Assembly: GCA_964478455.1 (NCBI GenBank)
Contig: CAYZJD010000130.1
Span: forward strand, 1 to 10,925
From: CAYZJD01 sp964478455
GTDB lineage: Bacteria; Acidobacteriota; Terriglobia; Bryobacterales; Bryobacteraceae
Length of the DNA: 10,925 nucleotides
Reading direction: 5' to 3'
A program made the position numbers and the translations under genes. Of the stretch, positions 1 to 7,151 are shown piece after piece (the first letter of the stretch is position 1; each line of letters opens with the position of its first letter). A model generated the notes under the pieces. That model was not told the origin of the DNA and did no database searches. It saw only the letters and a program-made list of their open reading frames with translations.

Positions 1-3000
1 GTGGCGGCGTACGCTGACTTCCTCGATCGATACAACGACCCCGAGACGCGGCAGGTTTATGACAGGCTGCTGAATCTGCATCGGCGGGCCGGAGATCGAG
101 TGCGGCTCGCTGCCACGGCTCGAAGGCTCGTGCTGCTGTCGCTGATCGCCGGGGACCGGTCCGCCGCCTCAAGGTACCTCGAAGAGTACCGGGCAGCGGG
201 GGGATCGGACTGGAGCGGGGCTGTGATTCCCCAGCCGCCGGCCGCCGAGCCGCAATCGTTCATCGAGATTCCGGGACCGTTCAGCTCCTTCGCGCGCATG
301 GCTGCCGTCAGCCAGGAGGTGACTCTGCCCGACTTGCTGCCCTCGGTGGCGCGCAACGTCATCACCAACGGCTACCAGGCCTCCAGCAGCAACGAAGGCC
401 TCGATCAGACCGAGTATCTGAAGCTGGTCGTCCGCTACCTGTCACAGGCGCGTGAACTCGACCGCCTGGCCGGTCCCGAGAAGACGATCCGCATACGGAG
501 CTGTGAATCGGAGCAAACGGGCGAGCTGCTGCGCATCCTCGGCTACAGAATGCGGGGAGCCTGCGGAGGCGATCTCGTGCTCGAGACGGTGAATGCCACG
601 CGCGCATTCCTCACCATCGATTCCGGCTTCCCGCTGGCCGAGCTGGAGCAGGCCCTCCGGACAGATCGTCCTTTCTCCTACCAGTTCAGCCCGACGCAGG
701 CGCCGCTGCTCTACGGCGCAGATTATTGGCTGGAGGGAAAGGAGAAGCAGACCGCGGACTTCATCGACGCCTTCCTGGCCGACCCGTCGCTGTGCCGGCT
801 GTACATTGCCTTGACGAAGCTGGACCGCAAGACGGCGGACGAACTGCGCAAGGCGGTGCCGTTCCAGCGGCTCAAGGCGTTCGCCCACGTCCTGGATTTC
901 TATGGGGGCATGTTTGAGATCCGCGAGGGCAAAGCGGTGGTTCCCGGCGGCGCCCGCACGGCGCGCGCGTGGGAGGAATTGGTCGGTGTGCCCGCGGATC
1001 AGGGAGCGACCTTCTTCGAGCGGCTCATTGCGAAGGACGACGGGTGGATGGCCAGCTTCTTCGATGCGCTGGCCAGAATCGAAGGGCCCGTGAAGGATTA
1101 CCTGACCGAGCCGGAGCGGATGAAACGCTTCTACCTAGCGATCCGCGGACGCGTGACCAGCCCCGGCCCGGCCCGGCCGGTCTTCCGCGCCAACACGGAG
1201 ATGATCCTGCTGACAACGCGCCTGCGGCTGGAGCCTGACGGCAGACCGCACATTCCAGGCACGCTGGAAATCTGGAAGAACTTGTTCATCAATCACCCGC
1301 ACGGCAAGTACGATGGCCGGCTGACCAAACTGGCCACGACGTGGAGAGAACCCGACGACTTGTTAGAGGCGCTCTTCGCCCTTTGCAGGAAGGCCGTGGA
1401 GAACGAGCCGCTGCGCATCTACATGGCGTTGAGCGATATGAACCGGCGCCGGAGCCGGCCGCTCGAGGCGGCAACGGTGGACCGGCTGGCCAGGAGCTTT
1501 CGAGCGTTCGGGGCACAATACGCGATCTTCAGCGACGTACCATCCGCCGGCGACAAGACGATCCTCCAGTTTCTGGATATCGCGGCACGGATCGACGATA
1601 TTAACAACTCGAATCTGCGGGCCGACACCGCCGGAATGATGCAGGCTCTGGTGGGTCTGTGGCAGATCTTCTGCCGGCAGGAATCGATCCGCCCGCAGGA
1701 CGCGGACGAAACCCTGTCCGGGATTCTGAGCGGCTTTGCCGACATCCGCAATTCGCGCGGCTTGTTCGACGCCGGCCGCGCCAGCGCGCTTCTGCTGCTG
1801 AAGGCGACGCGGACGCCGGAAGTCGCCTCGCCGCACGACCGGCTGCTCGAACTGCTGGCCGGCACATCCAACCCGGCCGACCACGAGGCGCATGCCAGCA
1901 TAGTGGACGAGATGTCGCGGATCTTCGAATCCCAGCGGCTCCTGCCGCTGAACACACTGCTGGAAATTGCCGACCACCTGGAGGGCCTGGGCCGCGGCGA
2001 GAAGCTGAACTCGGCGCTGGTGAACCGGTTCACGTCGCGGATCTCCGAGATCCAGCTTCCACGAGCGTCTCTGACCGGCGTGGAAAAGAACGCCTTCTCG
2101 TTCGGCTTCTGGACTGAGAAGCACGTGGAGGCGCAACGCAAGCTGAACCTGCGGGCGACCATCGAGCGCGCCGCCGGCGACGCCGAGAAACTTCGGGACG
2201 CGCGCGGTTCGCTGGCGGGCTTCCTGCGGGATACCCTGGTGGGCTACAACTACCTGCACTACGCACCCCCGGGCGCGCAGCTCCTGTTGACGAACCCCTT
2301 GTTCGTGCGCACGCACGACTTCCTGGGCATCCAGGGCACGGGAAATACCTGGCGCACCACCGAGGTGTTCGGCAGCGGCTGGCCATCCAACGCCGGAGGC
2401 CGCCTGGTCGGCTCTCTCGCCGGGCTTCCGTACGCGCTGGCGGAGGCGGAGCAGAACTTTATGGTCCCCACGCGCGAGCAGGCCTTGATCTGGGGCGACC
2501 TGGCGCCGCAGATGATCCTCAGCGCGAAGATCCCGCGCTGGTGGAACGTCAGCCCTGCCCAGATGCACTGGGTCGGCCTGCACATGCGCCACGCCGAATC
2601 GCTGGCCGCCGAGGCAGCTCTGGATGCATCGCGTAGAGCGCGCCTGCTGGACCACCTCGCGCGCCACTCGGTGCCGGCCCGGGTGCGCAGAACAGGGCAA
2701 CTGCTCGAAGCGGGAGATGTCCGCAGGGCGCTTGAGAGCATTACGCCGGCCGAAGCGTTCGCCGTGGCAAAAGCCGATCTGTCGGAGAGGCCCGGCTCCG
2801 GCGGAATGGCGGCCGGGGAGATCCGGCGGATGGCGGCCGACGTCTCCAGCGGGATCAGCTACGAAGCCATATCACAGGCTTTTGGCACACCGAAGCCCAC
2901 GCTGACCAATTCCTACCGGCCCGAACTGCTCTATCTTCGAACGTTTCCCACCCTGATGGGATACTCGAGCCGCATCATGGCCGAGAGCTGGGAATCGAAC

Positions 3001-3219
3001 ACTCTGTACTGGGCCGCGCTGGCCGACGAGATGCATCTGGCGCCCGCCAAGCTGAACGTGATGATCCCCGAATGGACGCAGCAAACCGTCGAGCACATCT
3101 TCGCAACGCACCTGGAGGACTGGCCCGCTGTTCTCCGCTCGCTGCGCACGGTGGGAGAGGATTTCCGAACCAAGATGCGGCGCCAGACGGCGTCCGAGCA
3201 GAAAGCGTCGCTTGAATAG
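1..3219 (+). CDS. Large hypothetical protein, probably 5'-truncated by the window edge
   Basis: I do not recognise a family. The frame is open from the first base, which reads as a GTG codon, but no upstream sequence is available to show a ribosome binding site, so the true start may lie outside the window. The visible 1072 residues are mostly predicted helical. Residues 1-70 have a TPR-like alternation of Arg, Leu and Ala, followed by a proline-rich linker near residues 77-86. A Trp/Gly-rich stretch lies around residues 781-880, and the tail (about the last 18 residues) is strongly charged. I see no Walker, protease, nuclease or CARF-like motif and no clear membrane segment. Without the N-terminus, export cannot be judged. 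The stop is 15 bases before the start of the secreted VWA gene, which has a strong ribosome binding site, so the two are probably co-transcribed and may act together, for example at the cell envelope. That functional link is inference. Confidence 0.8.
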   Translation: MAAYADFLDRYNDPETRQVYDRLLNLHRRAGDRVRLAATARRLVLLSLIAGDRSAASRYLEEYRAAGGSDWSGAVIPQPPAAEPQSFIEIPGPFSSFARMAAVSQEVTLPDLLPSVARNVITNGYQASSSNEGLDQTEYLKLVVRYLSQARELDRLAGPEKTIRIRSCESEQTGELLRILGYRMRGACGGDLVLETVNATRAFLTIDSGFPLAELEQALRTDRPFSYQFSPTQAPLLYGADYWLEGKEKQTADFIDAFLADPSLCRLYIALTKLDRKTADELRKAVPFQRLKAFAHVLDFYGGMFEIREGKAVVPGGARTARAWEELVGVPADQGATFFERLIAKDDGWMASFFDALARIEGPVKDYLTEPERMKRFYLAIRGRVTSPGPARPVFRANTEMILLTTRLRLEPDGRPHIPGTLEIWKNLFINHPHGKYDGRLTKLATTWREPDDLLEALFALCRKAVENEPLRIYMALSDMNRRRSRPLEAATVDRLARSFRAFGAQYAIFSDVPSAGDKTILQFLDIAARIDDINNSNLRADTAGMMQALVGLWQIFCRQESIRPQDADETLSGILSGFADIRNSRGLFDAGRASALLLLKATRTPEVASPHDRLLELLAGTSNPADHEAHASIVDEMSRIFESQRLLPLNTLLEIADHLEGLGRGEKLNSALVNRFTSRISEIQLPRASLTGVEKNAFSFGFWTEKHVEAQRKLNLRATIERAAGDAEKLRDARGSLAGFLRDTLVGYNYLHYAPPGAQLLLTNPLFVRTHDFLGIQGTGNTWRTTEVFGSGWPSNAGGRLVGSLAGLPYALAEAEQNFMVPTREQALIWGDLAPQMILSAKIPRWWNVSPAQMHWVGLHMRHAESLAAEAALDASRRARLLDHLARHSVPARVRRTGQLLEAGDVRRALESITPAEAFAVAKADLSERPGSGGMAAGEIRRMAADVSSGISYEAISQAFGTPKPTLTNSYRPELLYLRTFPTLMGYSSRIMAESWESNTLYWAALADEMHLAPAKLNVMIPEWTQQTVEHIFATHLEDWPAVLRSLRTVGEDFRTKMRRQTASEQKASLE

Positions 3220-3220
3220 C

Positions 3221-3230
3221 GGGGGGAGGA
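3221..3230 (+). promoter_or_regulatory. Strong Shine-Dalgarno of the VWA gene
   Basis: The purine run GGGGGGAGGA ends four bases before the ATG at 3235 and lies just after the stop codon of the upstream gene. It is the strongest ribosome binding site in the window and fixes the start. It also supports translation of the VWA protein from a message shared with the upstream gene. Confidence 0.75.
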
Positions 3231-3234
3231 CGCG

Positions 3235-4230
3235 ATGAGATTCCACAACAACTGGAGGGCGAAGGCAGCCGCTGGAGTCGCCCTGGCGGCCGCGGCGGCG
3301 CTGCCGGCGCAGGAGCGGCCCGTGTTCCGCGTGAAGGTTGACATGGTGGTGCTGACCTTCACCGTGACCGACAGCAAGGGCCGCTACATCAACGGCCTCA
3401 AGCCGGGTGATTTCCGCATCCTGGAAGACGGGATCTTGCAGCGCGTCGCCACCTTCTCGGAGGGCAACAAGCCCGCCCTGCAAGTCCTGGGGGACGGCAG
3501 CACGCGCCCGCTGTTGCCGGAAAGCTCGGATGCCGCCGGCCTCGAGGGACGGGCCGACGCGCTCGTCGGGACGAACGTTTTCGTCCTCTTCGACACGAGT
3601 AACTATATGTACCGCGGCTTCGTCTATGCCTCGGACGCCATTGCCGACTTCATTCGCGGCCTCGACCGCGCCGACTCGATCGCGATGTACACCTTCAGCC
3701 GGAATATGAGTCGTGCCGCGCTGCTGACACGTGAGCGGAACGACGCGATCCAAGGGCTGCGAAAGGCGGTAGCGGGCGATGATGCGGCGTTGTACAATTC
3801 GCTGCTCCTCGTGCTGCGCGATGCCGCCAAGGTGCCGGGGCGCAAAGTCGTGGTCGTGTTCTCAAACGGCCCCGACAACGCCAGCGTAGTCGCCCCGGAT
3901 GACGTCCGCTCCGTGGCCGAAGACGAGGGAATCCCGATCTACGTCATCTCGACCAACGAGGTCAACAAAGACCCCATCTCCAGCGCCGTCTTCCGTCGGC
4001 TCACCGCCAGAACCGGCGGCAAAGCGTATTTCGCCAAGACCTGGCAGAAACAGGTGGAGGCTTTCGAGTCGGTTCGCGAGGACCTCGGCAATTCCTACAC
4101 CATCACCTACTACCCGGCGAGGAACCCGAACGAGGGCTTCCGCAAGATCACCGTGGAGATCGTCTCCGATATCGGTAAGAAGTACCGCGTCCGCGCCCGG
4201 CCCGGCTACCGCCCCCGCCCCAGCGCATAA
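3235..4230 (+). CDS. Secreted VWFA-related Acidobacterial-domain protein
   Basis: This is a 331-residue exported protein with a von Willebrand factor A-like fold, of the family annotated as 'VWFA-related Acidobacterial domain'. The N-terminus has a basic start (residues 1-10) and an Ala-rich hydrophobic core (11-25), with likely cleavage near ALPAQ. A family-typical segment follows at 30-70, reading VDMVVLTFTVTDSKGR and then FRILEDG. The VWA domain runs from about residue 113 to 295. Its metal-site motif reads DTSNY at 120-124, where the MIDAS consensus is DxSxS, so the third ligand is replaced by Tyr and metal binding may be lost or altered. The C-terminal 'YYPARNPNEGFRKITVEI' and 'RVRARPGYRP' pattern is typical of the family. 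Members are numerous in Acidobacteria, and I know of no established function beyond presumed envelope or adhesion roles. It is probably co-transcribed with the preceding large gene. A 140-bp gap separates it from cas10, so a link to the Csm system is unlikely. Confidence 0.9.
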   Translation: MRFHNNWRAKAAAGVALAAAAALPAQERPVFRVKVDMVVLTFTVTDSKGRYINGLKPGDFRILEDGILQRVATFSEGNKPALQVLGDGSTRPLLPESSDAAGLEGRADALVGTNVFVLFDTSNYMYRGFVYASDAIADFIRGLDRADSIAMYTFSRNMSRAALLTRERNDAIQGLRKAVAGDDAALYNSLLLVLRDAAKVPGRKVVVVFSNGPDNASVVAPDDVRSVAEDEGIPIYVISTNEVNKDPISSAVFRRLTARTGGKAYFAKTWQKQVEAFESVREDLGNSYTITYYPARNPNEGFRKITVEIVSDIGKKYRVRARPGYRPRPSA

Positions 4231-4276
4231 AACCGGGGACAGCCCGCATGTTTCCCCGAGGCGGCCGCCGGCCCCC

Positions 4277-4314
4277 CTCGCCCGCTGTCAGCGGGCTTGC
4301 GGCCCGCACGCGAG
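4277..4314. repeat. Cluster of overlapping GC-rich inverted repeats
   Basis: Three inverted repeats are nested or overlapping. CCCGCT (4281-4286) pairs with AGCGGG (4290-4295) across a GTC loop. GCGGGC (4291-4296) pairs with GCCCGC (4302-4307). CTCGC (4277-4281) pairs with GCGAG (4310-4314). The first two share the GCGGG segment and so cannot form together. No T-run follows, so this is not a classical intrinsic terminator. It could be a REP-like element or a Rho-independent barrier between the VWA gene and the Csm operon. It makes up much of the 140-bp gap between those genes. Confidence 0.4.
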
Positions 4315-4333
4315 TGTTCTTAGTTGTGGCGTG

Positions 4334-4342
4334 TGATAGACT
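4334..4342 (+). promoter_or_regulatory. Possible extended -10 promoter of the Csm operon
   Basis: TGATAGACT fits the extended -10 pattern TGnTAnnnT, with TAGACT as the hexamer (4337-4342). It lies 28 bases before the preferred cas10 start, which would give a leader of about 20 bases. I see no convincing -35 hexamer at the usual spacing. It also argues against the upstream ATG at 4248, which would lie before the promoter. Confidence 0.3.
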
Positions 4343-4370
4343 GACGGCTTCCGGAAGTATTCTTGCCGGC

Positions 4371-5831
4371 ATGTCGCTCCAAATCTTCCTTCAGGGCAAA
4401 CTTCTCGGCATAGAAGAGTTCCTGCTGTCGGCCAGGCGCGAGTCGCGACCGGCCGACCCGGGTGCAGGGTTGCTGGCCGGGAGGTCGCGCTACACCGCGC
4501 TACTGAGCGAGGTGTTGCCCAGGGCGCTGCTCGCGGAACTCGGCCTGGCAAGGATCCTGCTCGGCACGGGCGGCGGGGGGCAGTTCCTTGTCGTTCTGCC
4601 GTTGGAGGCCAAAGCACAGGCTGAGAGTTTCCTGAGCGCCGCGGCGAGCGAGATCGATTCCCTGAGCGGCGGCGCGATGAAGCTGGTGTGGGCGATCACG
4701 GAGAACCTCGGCGATTGGAGTGTCGTTCGCAAGCGTCTCAGCGAGGAGATCCAGAGGAAACGCGGGACTCCGCTGGCGGGCGCCGGTTTGAGCGCGTTCG
4801 AGCCGTCCGGGGATTCCACGGCGCCGGCGCAGCGTGACGACTTCTCGGACAGCTACTGGCTGGACTTGCTGGCGGCTGACAGCGCCGGCTGGTCGCCAGA
4901 CAGGCCGGGAGCGGTGATCCCCTCGGGCGGCAAGTACGTCTGGCCGCTGACCTCCAGTTTGTCTCAAGAGGGAATCCTGATGGCGAGGCACACGGCGCTG
5001 GATGACGACAAGCGGTCACCCGCAAGCTTGGCCACGCTGGCCGCGCGGGCCGAGGGACGGCGCACGTGGGGTGTGCTGCGCGGCGACGCTGACGACGTCG
5101 GCGTCCGCCTCCGGCGCGCTCAGACCATCGAGGAGCATCTCCAGCTCTCGGTGCTGTACAAGCAGTTCTTCGCCGGCGAGTTGGAGCTGTTGTGCTCGCT
5201 GCCGGAGTTCTGGCAGAAGGTGACAATCCTTTACTCCGGCGGGGACGATTTCGCCGTGCTCGGCGCCTGGGACGCGCTGATCCCGCTGGCGCGGGAGATT
5301 CAGCGCCTCTTCCACCGCTTCTCCGAGGAGAACCTGAAGGGCTTCCCCGGGCCGGAGGGCAAGACGATCAGCATGGCGCTGGCCCTCGCCAGAGACGAGG
5401 AAGCCGCTCTCGCCCAGGTATTCGAGGAGGCCGGACAAAGACTGGAGTTCGCCAAGTGCGCCGACAGAGACTGCATTCATGTGCTGGGCAGGACGCTCGA
5501 ATGGCGTCAATTGTCGGCCGCGGCGGAATTGCGCGAGACGATGTTGCGGGTGGCGGCCGAGATCGGCTCGCCGCAAACGTTCCTTCGGGAACTGACCGCG
5601 TTCTATCGAAGGGACGGAGGCGCCATTTCGGGGCCGGAGAGGTCCACCCCGAAACCATGGAAGATTTACGGGCGCCTGAACCGGGCGCTGGGGGCGACCA
5701 AGGAAAAGGTGCCGCAGAAGCTGCGGACCCATCTTACGAACGAGATGGTCGCTAAGGGAGCCGTGCAAGTGAAGCTCCGCCCTGCGGGGCGAGTCGCGCT
5801 GGAATGGACCAGGCTGTTGGCAGAGGTATAG
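4371..5831 (+). CDS. csm1: Type III-A CRISPR Cas10/Csm1, HD-less
   Basis: This is the large subunit of the Csm complex (486 residues), which senses target RNA and makes cyclic oligoadenylates. The first Palm domain starts almost at residue 1, and its core strand region, LGTGGGGQFLVVLPL, lies at 64-78. The second Palm domain has RGDADDVG at 237-244 (putative metal-binding D239) and the cyclase motif GGDD at 290-293, preceded by ILYS and followed later by KTISMALAL (331-339). A helical C-terminal domain of about 110 residues ends the protein. Typical Csm1 proteins are about 750-850 residues and begin with an HD nuclease domain. Here that domain is absent, and the region between the two Palms has no cysteines, so the usual zinc-binding site is also missing. 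ATG 4371 is chosen over the in-frame ATG 4248 because the extra 41 residues are low-complexity, match nothing in Cas10 and overlap the inverted repeats. The Shine-Dalgarno is weak (GGAAG, 4353-4357). The stop is three bases before csm2. Confidence 0.92.
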   Translation: MSLQIFLQGKLLGIEEFLLSARRESRPADPGAGLLAGRSRYTALLSEVLPRALLAELGLARILLGTGGGGQFLVVLPLEAKAQAESFLSAAASEIDSLSGGAMKLVWAITENLGDWSVVRKRLSEEIQRKRGTPLAGAGLSAFEPSGDSTAPAQRDDFSDSYWLDLLAADSAGWSPDRPGAVIPSGGKYVWPLTSSLSQEGILMARHTALDDDKRSPASLATLAARAEGRRTWGVLRGDADDVGVRLRRAQTIEEHLQLSVLYKQFFAGELELLCSLPEFWQKVTILYSGGDDFAVLGAWDALIPLAREIQRLFHRFSEENLKGFPGPEGKTISMALALARDEEAALAQVFEEAGQRLEFAKCADRDCIHVLGRTLEWRQLSAAAELRETMLRVAAEIGSPQTFLRELTAFYRRDGGAISGPERSTPKPWKIYGRLNRALGATKEKVPQKLRTHLTNEMVAKGAVQVKLRPAGRVALEWTRLLAEV

Positions 5832-5834
5832 ATC

Positions 5835-6299
5835 ATGGCCGAAGTACAGCAGGAAGCGAAAAGAACAGAAGCTCGTGGGCCGCGCGAGGCCAGGGGCCCG
5901 CGCGAAGCAGGCGGCCGCGGAGAGGACCGCCGGCAGGACCGCGGACGCCCGGAGGGCCCGCCGGAAATCGATCTGGACAAGCTGATCTCGGACAGCCTGT
6001 ACCTGGACAACCAGGCCCACAGCGTGGTCAGCCGGATGCGCGACATGGATTCGGGCACCAAGAGCCAGTTGCGACGCCTGTACAACTCCGTGCGGCGAGC
6101 CTGCCGCGCCCCTGAAAACGAGCGCCAGCACCAGTTCGTCATGCTGCGGGCGCGCCTGGCCTACACCATCGCGCGCCATGGTCTCCGCAGCCTGGACACG
6201 CTGGAGAAACTCCTCTTGCAAGTCACGCGCAAGAACGATCCGCGGGGCTACGAGAGGTTCCGGGATCTGTTCGAGGCCATCGTTGCCTACAACGAATAG
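5835..6299 (+). CDS. csm2: Csm2, small subunit of the type III-A complex
   Basis: Csm2 is a small helical protein that forms the inner filament of the Csm complex along the crRNA-target duplex. The core is residues 45-154, with the hallmark GTKSQLRRLYNSVRR (74-88), MLRARLAYTIARHG (103-116) and the C-terminal FEAIVAYNE (146-154), which is nearly diagnostic. Residues 1-44 form an unusual tail rich in Arg, Glu, Gly and Pro. It includes two direct copies of ARGPRE (13-18 and 19-24), is predicted to be disordered, and lies outside the usual family length of about 110-150 residues only because of this tail. The ATG is three bases after the cas10 stop, with a modest AGAGG ribosome binding site (5822-5826) inside the cas10 end, so translation is probably coupled. 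The presence of Csm2 rather than a Cmr5-type subunit assigns the operon to subtype III-A. Confidence 0.93.
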   Translation: MAEVQQEAKRTEARGPREARGPREAGGRGEDRRQDRGRPEGPPEIDLDKLISDSLYLDNQAHSVVSRMRDMDSGTKSQLRRLYNSVRRACRAPENERQHQFVMLRARLAYTIARHGLRSLDTLEKLLLQVTRKNDPRGYERFRDLFEAIVAYNE

Positions 6300-6308
6300 C
6301 GAGGAATC

Positions 6309-7151
6309 ATGAGCGCCCACACTGCCCAAACTGCACTGAAACTGATCGGAAAGCTGATCCTCGAGGGAGAACTCCACTGCGAGACCGGCCTGCACATCGG
6401 CGCGGGCAAGGGATCGCTGGAGATCGGGGGCGCCGACAACCCGGTGGTGAAGGACTCCTTTGGCCGCCCCTATGTGCCGGGAAGCTCCTTGCGCGGCCGG
6501 CTGCGCTCGCTGCTCGAACAGTCCGCGGGCCTGGCCGTGCCAAGCGAGCTGGTCTACCTCTCCAAGAGGAAGGGCCAGGAGGTTCGCATCCACCAGAGCG
6601 ACCGGCCGGACGACGAAATCTGCCTGTTGTTCGGGCGCAATCCCGGGCGGATGGAGCGTGTGGACGGCGAAAGCCTGGATAGCCTCAACGCCACCCCGGC
6701 GCGTCTCACCGTTTACGATGCGCCTCTCAATCCCGACAGCGTCACGCCGCAGATGCGAGAGAACCTGGACGACGAGCTCACCGAGGTGAAGAGCGAGAAC
6801 GCCATCGACCGGATCACCTCGCAGGCCAATCCACGCACGCTGGAGCGCGTGCCGGCCGGGGCGCGCTTCAAGGTCCGCCTCGTCCTGGACTTGCTCTGCG
6901 AGGAGGACAGGGCGCTCGTCCCGCGGCTGACCGAAAGCCTCCGGCTGCTTGAGGACGACAGTCTTGGCGGCGGCGGCTCACGCGGCAGTGGCCGCGTCCG
7001 CTTCGGCAATCTCAAGCTCACCTGGCGGCCCCGGAGCTTCTACGTCTCGGGCGGACCGGAAGCCGAGTTGCTGGCCGGCGCCGACACCGCCTCGCTGCAA
7101 TCGCTGGTGAACGACCGAAGCTTCGCGGACAAACTCGCGTTGCAGGCATGA
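6309..7151 (+). CDS. csm3: Csm3, RAMP backbone and target-RNA ribonuclease
   Basis: Csm3 (Cas7 group) polymerises along the crRNA and cuts bound target RNA every six nucleotides. Motifs in order are TGLHIGAG (26-33), IGGADNPVVKD (39-49), YVPGSSLRGRLRSLL (55-69), ELTEVKSENAIDR with NPRTLERVPAG (156-184) and the glycine-rich loop LGGGGSRGSGRVRF (219-232). D43 in GGADNPVV aligns by motif with the catalytic aspartate of studied Csm3 proteins (the Asp of IGAIDSPVV in S. epidermidis), so RNA cleavage is predicted to be intact. At 280 residues it is longer than many homologues, with an extra C-terminal segment of about 45 residues and a roughly 10-residue N-terminal extension. GAGGA (6301-6305) sits just before the ATG. 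The stop codon overlaps the csm4 start in an ATGA arrangement (7148-7151), which indicates translational coupling. Confidence 0.95.
   Translation: MSAHTAQTALKLIGKLILEGELHCETGLHIGAGKGSLEIGGADNPVVKDSFGRPYVPGSSLRGRLRSLLEQSAGLAVPSELVYLSKRKGQEVRIHQSDRPDDEICLLFGRNPGRMERVDGESLDSLNATPARLTVYDAPLNPDSVTPQMRENLDDELTEVKSENAIDRITSQANPRTLERVPAGARFKVRLVLDLLCEEDRALVPRLTESLRLLEDDSLGGGGSRGSGRVRFGNLKLTWRPRSFYVSGGPEAELLAGADTASLQSLVNDRSFADKLALQA

Noticed and set aside
4248..4370. Upstream ATG 4248 as the start of cas10, adding 41 residues
   Set aside because: The added residues are low-complexity, match no part of Cas10, run through inverted repeats and would start before the possible promoter. ATG 4371 begins exactly at the conserved Palm region.
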